A DNA stretch of 39,638 nucleotides, taken from positions 1-39,638 of the forward strand of contig JACQCD010000009.1 of NCBI GenBank assembly GCA_016201825.1, in the 5' to 3' direction. The position numbers were made by a program, and so were the translations under genes. The DNA comes from Nitrospirota bacterium. GTDB taxonomy: Bacteria; Nitrospirota; Nitrospiria; 2-01-FULL-66-17. Within the stretch, counting starts at the first letter, position 1; each line of letters opens with the position of its first letter. The notes under the pieces are model-generated. The model saw only the letters and a program-made list of their open reading frames with translations. It searched no databases and was not told where the DNA came from. Below are positions 8,004 to 14,921 of the stretch, piece after piece.

Positions 8004-8272
8004 ATCAGAAGATGCGGCCGCACCCAGAGGTGGTCGATACTGAGTTCGAAAGCGGGGAAGGGGTTCTCCTCCATCTGGAGAGCAAAACCTACTATAGCCT
8101 CAATCTCACCGGTATGCGCATCTGGCGGGGCTTGAAACAGGGATTGACGTTAAAGGAGATCAGCCACAATCTCCAAACGGAGTTTGAAGTGGATGAGGAA
8201 AGAGCCGAATCCAGTGTGTTGACGGTCGTGGGCGAACTCTCCCAACAGAATCTGCTGCAGACGCCGGAGTGA
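7958..8272 (+). CDS. PqqD-like peptide carrier (RRE / B1-type)
   Basis: 104 residues from ATG 7958, which has a good GAAGGAG site; ATG 7991 would drop 11 residues. The core 'GEGVLLHLESKTYYSLNLTGMRIWRGL...TLKEISHNL' is the PqqD/RRE pattern: beta-strand 'vLhl....y..LN.tg..iw', then 'E.v..l...f.vd...a..dv...l..L...glL'. Such proteins bind the leader of a precursor and present it to the enzymes. Its gene overlaps the kinase gene by 46 bp, so they are probably coupled. This is the expected partner for both the B2 protease and the leader motif of the precursor. Confidence 0.88.
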   Translation: MGRPLVRQEGSMVRLDQKMRPHPEVVDTEFESGEGVLLHLESKTYYSLNLTGMRIWRGLKQGLTLKEISHNLQTEFEVDEERAESSVLTVVGELSQQNLLQTPE

Positions 8273-8357
8273 GGCATCCGCTTCGTGGTGTTCGGCCGGG
8301 GGTTGGCGGTGGGGTAATAGGTCCCCAGCCCATGATGAAGTCCCGTGGAGGAAGATC

Positions 8358-9578
8358 TTGTCAAAACCATGCACCAAGGTTCTGAAGACCGACGGGCGCC
8401 CTGAAGCCGAGTTGCTGCTCTACGCTGCGAGGACTTGCCTGGACTCCGAAGAGACCGAGCGGATCAGGGCCCTGGTGCGAGAGGATATCGATTGGACGTA
8501 TCTGCTCCGATTAGCGCTCTCCCACGGGGTGATGCCGCTCCTCTATCGGAGCCTGAACATCCACTGCCCTGACGCGGTCCCCAAAGGCGCCCTGGATCAG
8601 CTTCAGGGTCATTTCTTTGCTAACGCGGCGCGCAACCTCTTCCTGACCGAGGAACTGCTCAAATTCATGGATCTGCTCGAGGCAAATGGCGTCCCTGTTA
8701 TCCCATATAAGGGACCGGCCCTGGCCGCTTCGGCGTACGGCAACCTTGCCCTCCGCGAGTTTGGCGATCTGGACATCCTGGTTCACGAGCGCGATGTCCC
8801 GAGAGCCAAGGACCTCCTCATTTCTCGAGGATATCGGCCCAATGTCGAACTGCCCAGCGCAAAGGAAGCAAGCTACATTCAATTCAGAGGTGCGCGTGGA
8901 TTCTCACGCGGCGATAGCGGGGTTTGCATCGATCTTCATTGGGGAGTCACATTACATAAGAAGTCCTTCTCGTTCCCGATCGATGAGGAACGTTTGTGGG
9001 AGCGCCTTGAGCCGGTATCCCTGGGTGGCAGGACCGTCCACAGCATCCCGCCTGAGGAGTTACTGCAAATCCTCTGCGTGCACGGGTCGCGGCACTGCTG
9101 GGAGCAGCTAAAGTGGATCTGCGATATCGCAGAACTGGTACGCGCTCATCAGGGGCTGGATTGGAAACGGCTCATGGAGGAGGCCCGCAGCTTACATAAT
9201 AGTCGGATGCTTCTTCTGGGCCTCCTCTTGGCACGGGATCTCTTGGGGGCAATCCTCCCGGAGGAAGTCCTGCAAACGATGCGGGCCGACCGCGTGGTAA
9301 AGTCCCTTGCCGCGCAGATACGCGAGAGGATTTTTGCCGAAGCCGGCGGCCCGCTCAGGGTGTTTGAATCTTCCCTCTTCTATCTCCGGATCCGGGAACG
9401 CCTGTGGGACGGAGTGCCGGACTTTCTCCAGATGGTGATCACGCCGGACGGAAAAGACTGGGAGTTTCTCCCGCTGCCCGAATCGATTTCTTTCCTCTAC
9501 TATTTGCTCCGGCCGATCCGGTTAATCGGGAAGTACGGGGTGAATCCATTGAGGCGCTCTCTCCGCCGCGCAGCCTAG
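8358..9578 (+). CDS. NTP_transf_5-family nucleotidyltransferase
   Basis: 406 residues from TTG 8358, chosen for its GTGGAGG site 7 nt upstream. The central 'PYKGPALA...Y.....R.fGDLDILV' (Asp137, Asp139 as metal ligands), followed by 'A..LL...GY' and 'DLHW.v', is the signature of the uncharacterised nucleotidyltransferase family PF14907. A C-terminal helical part follows. Members occur beside HprK-like kinases, PqqD and lasso-type genes, and one lasso-linked homologue is reported to modify a peptide. Here it probably transfers a nucleotidyl or other activated group to the precursor or its phosphorylated form, but the donor is unknown. It is the last gene of the cluster and convergent with the methyltransferase gene. 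Confidence 0.85.
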   Translation: MSKPCTKVLKTDGRPEAELLLYAARTCLDSEETERIRALVREDIDWTYLLRLALSHGVMPLLYRSLNIHCPDAVPKGALDQLQGHFFANAARNLFLTEELLKFMDLLEANGVPVIPYKGPALAASAYGNLALREFGDLDILVHERDVPRAKDLLISRGYRPNVELPSAKEASYIQFRGARGFSRGDSGVCIDLHWGVTLHKKSFSFPIDEERLWERLEPVSLGGRTVHSIPPEELLQILCVHGSRHCWEQLKWICDIAELVRAHQGLDWKRLMEEARSLHNSRMLLLGLLLARDLLGAILPEEVLQTMRADRVVKSLAAQIRERIFAEAGGPLRVFESSLFYLRIRERLWDGVPDFLQMVITPDGKDWEFLPLPESISFLYYLLRPIRLIGKYGVNPLRRSLRRAA

Positions 9579-9599
9579 CTCCAACGTCGCTCCGGCGAT

Positions 9600-9612
9600 G
9601 GGGTGTTACCCC
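9600..9612. terminator. weak hairpin between convergent genes
   Basis: GGGGT-GTT-ACCCC, 5-bp stem, overlapping the stop codon of the minus-strand methyltransferase and 22 bp after the nucleotidyltransferase stop. No T-tract is visible, so terminator activity is only suggested by the convergent position. Confidence 0.3.
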
Positions 9613-10457
9613 GCCTTCCTCGCAAACCCGATCTGCGTATACGCCCAGCGGTTGACCGGCCACCATCGCCGCCAGACGAGGTCGAGTCGGTTCAGCCCCA
9701 TCACGGCGCGCTCGCCCCAGCCCATCCGCTCGGAGAACTGATATCGCTCAGGGTGCGGGATCAGAAACGAGAAGAAGTCGAAACCGTAGGTGCGCTCGAT
9801 TTGAAAGCCGTGGCGGGCCAAGAGGTCGCGCATCTCTTGGCGGGCGAACGTGTTGAAATCGAGTTGGCGGCCCCGGAAGGACCAGGCGTGTGTGTGGCCT
9901 CGCTCACGTTCGGCGCGGGCGACTCGCCGTTCGTCGGCGTCCCAGAAGAGCCCGGGGTGGAATTTGTTGTCGTAGTCGAGTACGAGCAAGGCGCCTGGGC
10001 GGCAGAGGCGCGAGAGTTGCTTGAGCGCGGTGTCGTAGTCCGGAATGTGTCCGATGACGTCGCCGTAGGCGACCACACAGTCGAACGCGCCGTCGGGCAG
10101 GGGCGGGTTGGTGAGGTCGGAGCAGACGAAGCTCACGTTGCTCACCCGCTCGCGCGCGGCGCGCTGTTCGGCAAGCGCCAGCGCGTCGGGGGACACGTCG
10201 AGGCCCGTGACGTGCTTGGCAAAGCGCGCAGCATAGAAACTGTGGTAGCCCTCGCCGCACCCGATGTCCAGCACCGATTCGTACGGCCCGCCGTGGCGGC
10301 CCTCCTCGAAGATCTCGCGTTGGCAGGCGTCGAACAACTGGTAGATACGGATGAAGTACGGGTACGTCGCAAGGTCGACGCCCGCGATGTTCGCGTAGAA
10401 CGCCTTGACGTGGTCGATATGATGGGGATCGATCAGCTTGATGCGGGGGGTGGGCAT
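9606..10457 (-). CDS. class I SAM-dependent methyltransferase
   Basis: 283 residues from ATG 10457. Motif I 'VLDIGCGEGYHSF' near residues 64-76, motif II Asp in 'VTGLDVSPDAL', and 'DLTNPPLPDGAFDCVVAYGDVIGHI' as motifs III-IV define the Rossmann methyltransferase fold. The C-terminal half carries many aromatic residues and shows no motif I know for a given substrate. It is on the opposite strand to the RiPP-like cluster and convergent with it, so it is probably not part of that cluster. In the same direction it follows the RNase HIII gene with a gap of about 126 bp. Confidence 0.88.
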   Translation of the reverse strand: MPTPRIKLIDPHHIDHVKAFYANIAGVDLATYPYFIRIYQLFDACQREIFEEGRHGGPYESVLDIGCGEGYHSFYAARFAKHVTGLDVSPDALALAEQRAARERVSNVSFVCSDLTNPPLPDGAFDCVVAYGDVIGHIPDYDTALKQLSRLCRPGALLVLDYDNKFHPGLFWDADERRVARAERERGHTHAWSFRGRQLDFNTFARQEMRDLLARHGFQIERTYGFDFFSFLIPHPERYQFSERMGWGERAVMGLNRLDLVWRRWWPVNRWAYTQIGFARKAG

Positions 10458-10495
10458 AGGGAGGCGATTATACCTTGGTGCGAAGTGAATGTGTA

Positions 10496-10516
10496 GGGGC
10501 GAGGCGGTGCCTCGCC
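10496..10516. repeat. 9-bp perfect palindromic hairpin
   Basis: GGGCGAGGC-GGT-GCCTCGCCC in the gap between the RNase HIII-like and methyltransferase genes. There is no T-run on either side. It could be a REP-type element or mRNA-end structure. Confidence 0.55.
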
Positions 10517-10583
10517 CTCGCTCCCCTGATTGGGCAACCATGAGCGGGCCTAGGCGATACGCCGCTTCGGAACACACGTACCG

Positions 10584-11231
10584 TTAACCGGCGAGGATCT
10601 TGGCGGTGGTTTTAAAGTGGACCTTCGCGAAGGCGGAGAGGGCGTCGGAGCCGCGGTCCCTCACCAGTCGTTTCGCCGCGGCCTCGACCAGCGCGGACGC
10701 GCCATTGGGCAAAGTGATGCCTGCTTCCCCCGAGAGCCGCTCGAGGCGGCGAACGAACTCCCAACGGGCGACGATCGATGCGGCGGCGACGGCGACGTCT
10801 TCTTCGGCGCGGTGCCGCTGTTCGAGGCGGATCGATCTCCCCTTCTTCATCAGAGCGTCTTTGATGAAGCGCTCGTCGCCGAACTGGTCGGACAGCGCCA
10901 TGGTGGCCGGGCACCCCGCTTCCAACACGTTCTCGATCGCACGCGCGTGGCCCCAACCCAGGAGTTTGTTCAGATTCTTCAGCTTGCCGTAGATCTCGTT
11001 GTACTTGGCGGGGCCGATCGCCACCACGCTCGTCCGGCAGAGCCCGGTGATGTCGGGCGCGAGTCCCGCAATGGTGCGGTCCGACAACGTCTTGCTGTCG
11101 CGCACGCCCGAACCGCGCAGGAGTTGGGCCACGTGGGTGTCCACGCACACGGCGGCGATCACCAGCGGCCCAAAGTAATCGCCTTTCCCTGACTCATCGA
11201 CGCCGATCCAGCAGTCCTCCGCCGGAGTCAT
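10584..11231 (-). CDS. rnhC: ribonuclease HIII-like (RNase HII/HIII family)
   Basis: 215 residues from ATG 11231. The start has 'WIGVDESGKGDYFGPLVIA', the catalytic D-E-S-G-K-G-D-Y-F-G-P-L motif typical of RNase HIII rather than RNase HII. A second block, 'VRDSKTL', carries the next acidic residue, and 'EEDVAVAAASIVAR' carries the rest of the metal site. It removes RNA from RNA-DNA hybrids in the cytoplasm. The N-terminal TBP-like substrate-binding domain (about 80-90 residues) of Bacillus RNase HIII is absent, so this is a short, single-domain form. It is followed in the same direction by the methyltransferase gene. Confidence 0.88.
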   Translation of the reverse strand: MTPAEDCWIGVDESGKGDYFGPLVIAAVCVDTHVAQLLRGSGVRDSKTLSDRTIAGLAPDITGLCRTSVVAIGPAKYNEIYGKLKNLNKLLGWGHARAIENVLEAGCPATMALSDQFGDERFIKDALMKKGRSIRLEQRHRAEEDVAVAAASIVARWEFVRRLERLSGEAGITLPNGASALVEAAAKRLVRDRGSDALSAFAKVHFKTTAKILAG

Positions 11232-11325
11232 CGCGCCATCGTGGGTGCATACTGTCTTGGCATGGGAGGCGACTGTAGCAAAACCGGGACGGCGTATCAA
11301 GGCCGTCCGGCGCGAGGGACGGGGG

Positions 11326-12456
11326 TCAGGTCGGCATGGCGCCGGGAGACGGCTTCGCCGGTTCGGCGCGGCACCGCGTCCGCAGTGTTACCCACTCCTC
11401 GGCCTTCCCTAAGCTGGTGTGGGGTGCCGGCGCTCCGGCGGCCAAGGCACGGAGCCGCTCGATGCGCTGCGCGGTCGAGGGGTGGGTGGAGAAGTGCTGG
11501 AGGGTGCTCGGAATAGCCGATCCCTCGCGGGCCAGCACGTCGTAGAATGCGATCATGCCGGCGGGATCGATCCCGGCGGCGAGGATCATCCGCATGCCCT
11601 CCGCGTCGGCCTCCGCTTCACGATCCCGGCTGTAACGCAGCAGCCCAAGCGTGCGGGCGGCGTCCAGGCCGAAGGCCGCGATGCCGCTGGCGTCTCCGGT
11701 GAGGGCCCCGACCAGCAGGCCCGTGGACGCGTGCTGAAGCAGGGTGCGCGTCGAGTGACGCTTGAGGACGTGCTGCGCCTCGTGCGCGAGGACGCCGGCC
11801 GCCTCTTCGGGGGTCGCGGTCCGCTCGATCAGCCCGCGGAGAAGGACGATGGACCCGCCGGGGGCGGCGAAGGCGTTGAGGGTGGGGTCGTCCGAGACGA
11901 TCACCCGGAAGGCGTACGGCGAGTGCGGGACGGACGCCGTCAACGCGCCGAGGATTTCATCGAGGCGCCGTTGGAGGATGGGGTCGTCGCAGCGCCGCTC
12001 GGGCGGAGCGATTTGCTGGACGATCGCCTGCCCCAGCCGTTCCTCCCAGGGGACGGGGACCAGCGGTACCGCCGCCACCGCCGGAATGCCCCAGCGGAAC
12101 ACGACGGCGACGATCCCGATCGCCGCCGTCGCCGCCAAGAGCGTCAGCAGACCGCGCGTCCTGCGCCGGGACGGGTCGTGGAGGCGCGAGGCCAGTCGCG
12201 GCACGAGCTGGTAGAGTCCCGAAAGGAATGCGGCGTCCGCCACGAGGAGCACCTCGGGGATGGGGCTTCCGTGCTCGAGGCGCACTTGTTCGCCGGCGTA
12301 AAATCCCTGCGTTTGGTGGAGGTCCTCGTAGGTCCACAAGAGCGTCTTCCCGCTCTCGGTGGTGATGTGCAGACCGTTTGGCAGGAGGTGGATCGTCGCG
12401 CGTTGGCGGCTGGCGACCCGGCAGTCGAGATAGAACCCTGTCCACTCGCGCTGCAT
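11326..12456 (-). CDS. M48-family zinc metallopeptidase with N-terminal region and one membrane segment
   Basis: 376 residues from ATG 12456. The zinc motif HEAQH sits in 'GVLAHEAQHVLKRHS', with the third ligand in 'REAEADAEGMRMI'. Residues about 105-130 are hydrophobic and likely anchor the protein, so the first 100 residues (beta-rich, 'GFYLDCRVASRQRATIHL') lie on the other side of the membrane. In 'HFSTHPSTAQRIERL' the C-terminal M48 block is complete. Family members act in envelope protein quality control. An upstream in-frame TTG at 12510 is possible but less likely. Confidence 0.85.
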   Translation of the reverse strand: MQREWTGFYLDCRVASRQRATIHLLPNGLHITTESGKTLLWTYEDLHQTQGFYAGEQVRLEHGSPIPEVLLVADAAFLSGLYQLVPRLASRLHDPSRRRTRGLLTLLAATAAIGIVAVVFRWGIPAVAAVPLVPVPWEERLGQAIVQQIAPPERRCDDPILQRRLDEILGALTASVPHSPYAFRVIVSDDPTLNAFAAPGGSIVLLRGLIERTATPEEAAGVLAHEAQHVLKRHSTRTLLQHASTGLLVGALTGDASGIAAFGLDAARTLGLLRYSRDREAEADAEGMRMILAAGIDPAGMIAFYDVLAREGSAIPSTLQHFSTHPSTAQRIERLRALAAGAPAPHTSLGKAEEWVTLRTRCRAEPAKPSPGAMPT

Positions 12457-12514
12457 CAGCACGTCCCGGGCCGGGGGGGCGCTGCGTCGCCTCCCGACCT
12501 TGTCCTGCAAGGAG

Positions 12515-12673
12515 TTACCCGATTGCGAACCCGCTGTCCATATCCAGCAGACTGTCCAGCGCTTCGCCGGTCGCCGTCGCGGCCAGCGCCTCCTGCCGGA
12601 TGGCGGCGAGGTCGAACGGGCCCTCGATCGCCAGATACTCGAATTGGGTGAGACCGCATTTGGCGCATTGCAT
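12515..12673 (-). CDS. 52-aa protein with N-terminal CxxC
   Basis: Hand-translated. It begins MQCAKCGLTQFEYL and continues with an acidic, helical sequence to a TAA. C-x2-C at residues 3-6 suggests half of a zinc site, perhaps completed by dimerisation. An AAGGAG lies about 17 nt upstream of the ATG, which is long for a ribosome binding site. It sits 58 bp upstream of the M48 peptidase start on the same strand. I do not recognise a family. Confidence 0.45.
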   Translation of the reverse strand: MQCAKCGLTQFEYLAIEGPFDLAAIRQEALAATATGEALDSLLDMDSGFAIG

Positions 12674-12849
12674 CGTGTTGAGCGTGGAACTCCTTACAAC
12701 GCCTCACATCGCTGGGATGACGGTTGTCAAGTGTAGCAGATCGCTGAGCCCGGCGAGCCCGCCGTGGGCATGGATTGAAGCGAATAATCACGTCGGCGAA
12801 CCGGTTCTTCTCTATACCGGGGCCCTCGTGGCTTCGGGTGGGAGAGGCC

Positions 12850-12945
12850 ATGTGGGTTCGCGTGTGCGCCTGGTGCTGGCGCGTGCTGGAGAAAAGACAG
12901 CCGGACGAGACCGTCAAGTGCCCGTGCGGTTGGAAGTGGGAGTGA
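12850..12945 (+). CDS. 31-aa zinc-ribbon-like peptide
   Basis: Hand-translated: starts MWVRVCAWCWRVLEKRQ and has C-x2-C, then CPCGW near the end, a C-x2-C/C-x-C arrangement like a mini zinc ribbon. GGGTGGGAGAGG just upstream gives a usable ribosome binding site. It overlaps the 3' end of the minus-strand HTH gene by 32 bp. It could be a chance ORF, but the cysteine pattern is typical of small zinc-ribbon peptides. Confidence 0.45.
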   Translation: MWVRVCAWCWRVLEKRQPDETVKCPCGWKWE

Positions 12946-13135
12946 GGGGAAGAGTGGATTCGTCGCTGGAGGTGAGGCCGTACCGGCGGATCTTCAAGCG
13001 CAGCGTCTTGTAATCGATCGCGAGCGCTTGAGCGGCCTTGACCCGGCTCCAATGTGTTCGACGGAGCGTGTCCAGAGGGGCGATCTTTTCGGCCTCCTCA
13101 CCCTCCAAAGACTTCGTCACGAGCCCGACCGACAT
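12914..13135 (-). CDS. orphan Fis-type helix-turn-helix protein (NtrC C-terminal-like)
   Basis: 73 residues from ATG 13135 (AAGCGG upstream). The segment 'LEGEEAEKIAPLDTLRRTHWSRVKAAQALAIDYKTLRLKIRRYGL' (split here: helix-turn-helix at 'WSRVKAAQALAI' and 'TLRLKIRRYG') is the HTH_8/Fis DNA-binding domain usually found at the C-terminus of sigma-54 activators. No AAA+ or receiver domain precedes it, and nothing upstream in frame encodes one. It is either a free-standing Fis-like regulator or the remnant of a larger activator. A longer start at 13198 is possible. Confidence 0.6.
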   Translation of the reverse strand: MSVGLVTKSLEGEEAEKIAPLDTLRRTHWSRVKAAQALAIDYKTLRLKIRRYGLTSSDESTLPLTPTSNRTGT

Positions 13136-13465
13136 CCGCTTGGCAATGCCCACGCCCAGCGCTGGGCGTGGCGGATCTGGGTTGATCCTAGATCCCAACC
13201 TCCATCACGTTCGGCTCCGCGAGAACCCTCTTACCCGTCACGTCGAGCTTGGCCGCGCCTCCATCAGTCCACCGCCTCCCGGACCAGCCGATCCACGTCG
13301 TGTCCGTTGACCAGGGCCACCAGCGTCTTCCCGCCCCGGACGAACGGGTTCGGTGGCGGCCAAAACTTTCGCTTGCAGTTCGAGCGGCGCGAAGGTATAC
13401 GTATCGGTGCGCGTCGGAACTCAGCCGATGCAGTGACCCTCATGCGAAGCAGAAAAGGAGAGCGG
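13136..13465. pseudogene. gene-poor region with possible decayed minus-strand coding remnant
   Basis: No intact gene. On the minus strand, protein-like pieces lie in different frames: one reading FAPLELQAKVLAATEP, then one reading GGKTLVALVNGHDVDRLVREAVD (split over 13264-13330), and a third ending EPNVMEVGI near 13190-13255. They are joined by frameshifts and stops. A 59-codon open frame at 13264-13443 contains part of this but lacks a ribosome binding site. This looks like a decaying gene next to the orphan HTH; it may also be chance. Confidence 0.3.
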
Positions 13466-14155
13466 ATGTTCGTTCAATTCGTGGCCGTCGTCGTCCTCGC
13501 GGTGTTCACCGGTTTCGCCAACGCGCAGGACAAGCCGGTTCTCAAGACCGACAAGGACAAGGTAAGTTATAGCATCGGGCTAGACATCGGGACGAACTTC
13601 AAACGGCAGTCGGTCGATCTCGATCCGAAGGCCTTGGCGGCGGGGATCGCCGACGGACTGTCCGGCGGAAAGCCGTTGCTGAGCGAGGATGAAGTTCGAA
13701 AGGTCCTGGCCGAGTTTCGGCAACAGATGACGACGAAGGCGCAACAGATGGCCCAGCAGGCCGCCGACAAGAACCAGAAGGATGGCGAGGCGTTCCTGGC
13801 CGAGAACAAGAAAAAGCCGGGCGTGGTCACGCTGCCGAGCGGCCTGCAGTACAAGGTGATCAAGGAGGGGACCGGAAAGATTCCCAAGGCCACCGATACG
13901 GTCGAAACGCATTATCGGGGCACGTTGATCGACGGGACGGAATTCGACAGCTCGTACAAACGAAACGAGCCCGCCAGTTTTCCCGTCAACGGGGTGATCA
14001 AGGGATGGACCGAGGCGTTGCAATTGATGAAGGTCGGCTCGAAGTGGCAGCTGGTTGTTCCATCGACTCTCGCCTACGGCGCGCAGGGAGCCGGACAGCT
14101 CATCGGCCCCAACGCGACGTTAATTTTCGAGGTCGAGCTGCTATCGATCAAGTAG
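13466..14155 (+). CDS. FKBP-type peptidyl-prolyl isomerase, secreted (Mip/FkpA-like)
   Basis: 229 residues from ATG 13466, with AAAGGAG 6 nt upstream; ATG 13442 would add eight residues. A signal peptide (MFVQFVAVVVLAVFTGFANA) is followed by the FKBP N-terminal dimerisation domain ('YSIGLDIGTNFKRQSVDLD' to about residue 105) and the FKBP domain ('LPSGLQYKVIKEGTG', then 'VETHYRGTLIDGTEFDSSY', then 'WQLVVPSTLAYG'). The catalytic-site pattern Y-x-G...D...F-D-S-S is present. It folds periplasmic or outer-membrane proteins by prolyl isomerisation. Confidence 0.92.
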   Translation: MFVQFVAVVVLAVFTGFANAQDKPVLKTDKDKVSYSIGLDIGTNFKRQSVDLDPKALAAGIADGLSGGKPLLSEDEVRKVLAEFRQQMTTKAQQMAQQAADKNQKDGEAFLAENKKKPGVVTLPSGLQYKVIKEGTGKIPKATDTVETHYRGTLIDGTEFDSSYKRNEPASFPVNGVIKGWTEALQLMKVGSKWQLVVPSTLAYGAQGAGQLIGPNATLIFEVELLSIK

Positions 14156-14248
14156 GCGCGGCGACTGAGAGACCGCGTGCGGCCCGACTCCTGACCGCGG
14201 GATAGTGGACGCCGTGGCGTCCGTCGTGGGCGACAGCCCGTCTTCAAT

Positions 14249-14875
14249 GTGAAGCCGACCACTGATCACCGTCGCACCACGTTGTCGGATGACTTGCGGA
14301 CGATCCTCGGCCATGCCGAGGGGAAGGCGCTGTCGTTCCGAGACATCATCGATGTGCTGCGCGGACGGGGGTTCGACGTGCTGGTCATCATTCTGGCGCT
14401 GCCCTTCTGCCAACCCATCCCGCTGCCCGGCCTCTCCACGCCGTTCGGCCTCGCGCTGATGGTGTTTGGGTTCCGCATCGCCTTGCGGCAGCGCCCGTGG
14501 CTCCCCGACTGGATCCTCCGGCGAGAGATCTCCTACGAGACGCTCACGAAACTCGTGACGGGGGCCCTCGCGGTGGCTTCCCGGATGGAGCGGGTGGTCC
14601 ACCCCCGGCTCCGCTTCTTCAACCGCTGGCCGAGTTTCACGTTCTTAAACGGCCTCGTGATCGTCTCGAGCGCGTTTCTCCTGATGCTCCCGTTGCCGAT
14701 CCCGTTCTCCAACACGATCCCGGCATGGTCGATTCTCTTGCTGGCGGCGGGGATGATGGAGGAGGACGGGGCCGTCATCGTGGCGGGTTACCTCGTGGCC
14801 GGCGCCGCGTGGACGTACTTCGCGACGCTGTGGTGGCTCGGCGAGGCCGAGATCGAGCGGTTGGGGATCTTCTGA
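14249..14875 (+). CDS. ExoD-family membrane protein
   Basis: 208 residues, GTG start at 14249 without a clear ribosome binding site; a nearby downstream TTG is an alternative. The N-terminal 'LSFRDIIDVLRGRGFDVLVIILALPFCQPIPLPGLSTPFG' region (residues about 28-67) and several hydrophobic helices fit the ExoD (exopolysaccharide synthesis) family. The molecular role of the family is poorly defined; mutants in rhizobia have exopolysaccharide and alkali-sensitivity phenotypes. It is between the FKBP and phosphatase genes on the same strand. Confidence 0.85.
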   Translation: MKPTTDHRRTTLSDDLRTILGHAEGKALSFRDIIDVLRGRGFDVLVIILALPFCQPIPLPGLSTPFGLALMVFGFRIALRQRPWLPDWILRREISYETLTKLVTGALAVASRMERVVHPRLRFFNRWPSFTFLNGLVIVSSAFLLMLPLPIPFSNTIPAWSILLLAAGMMEEDGAVIVAGYLVAGAAWTYFATLWWLGEAEIERLGIF

Positions 14876-14921
14876 TCACTTCATCGTGTCTTCGGGGCGC
14901 GCAGCCTAAGACCGGAGGCCG

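Noticed and set aside
6149-9578. Classic lasso peptide cluster
   Set aside because: No cyclase gene, and no Asp/Glu at core positions 7-9 in the precursor.
9606-10457. Methyltransferase as a tailoring enzyme of the RiPP-like cluster
   Set aside because: Opposite strand, convergent, with no shared promoter or motif; grouped instead with the RNase HIII gene.
13264-13443. 59-codon minus-strand ORF upstream of the FKBP gene
   Set aside because: No ribosome binding site and only part of it looks protein-like; kept as a possible remnant only.
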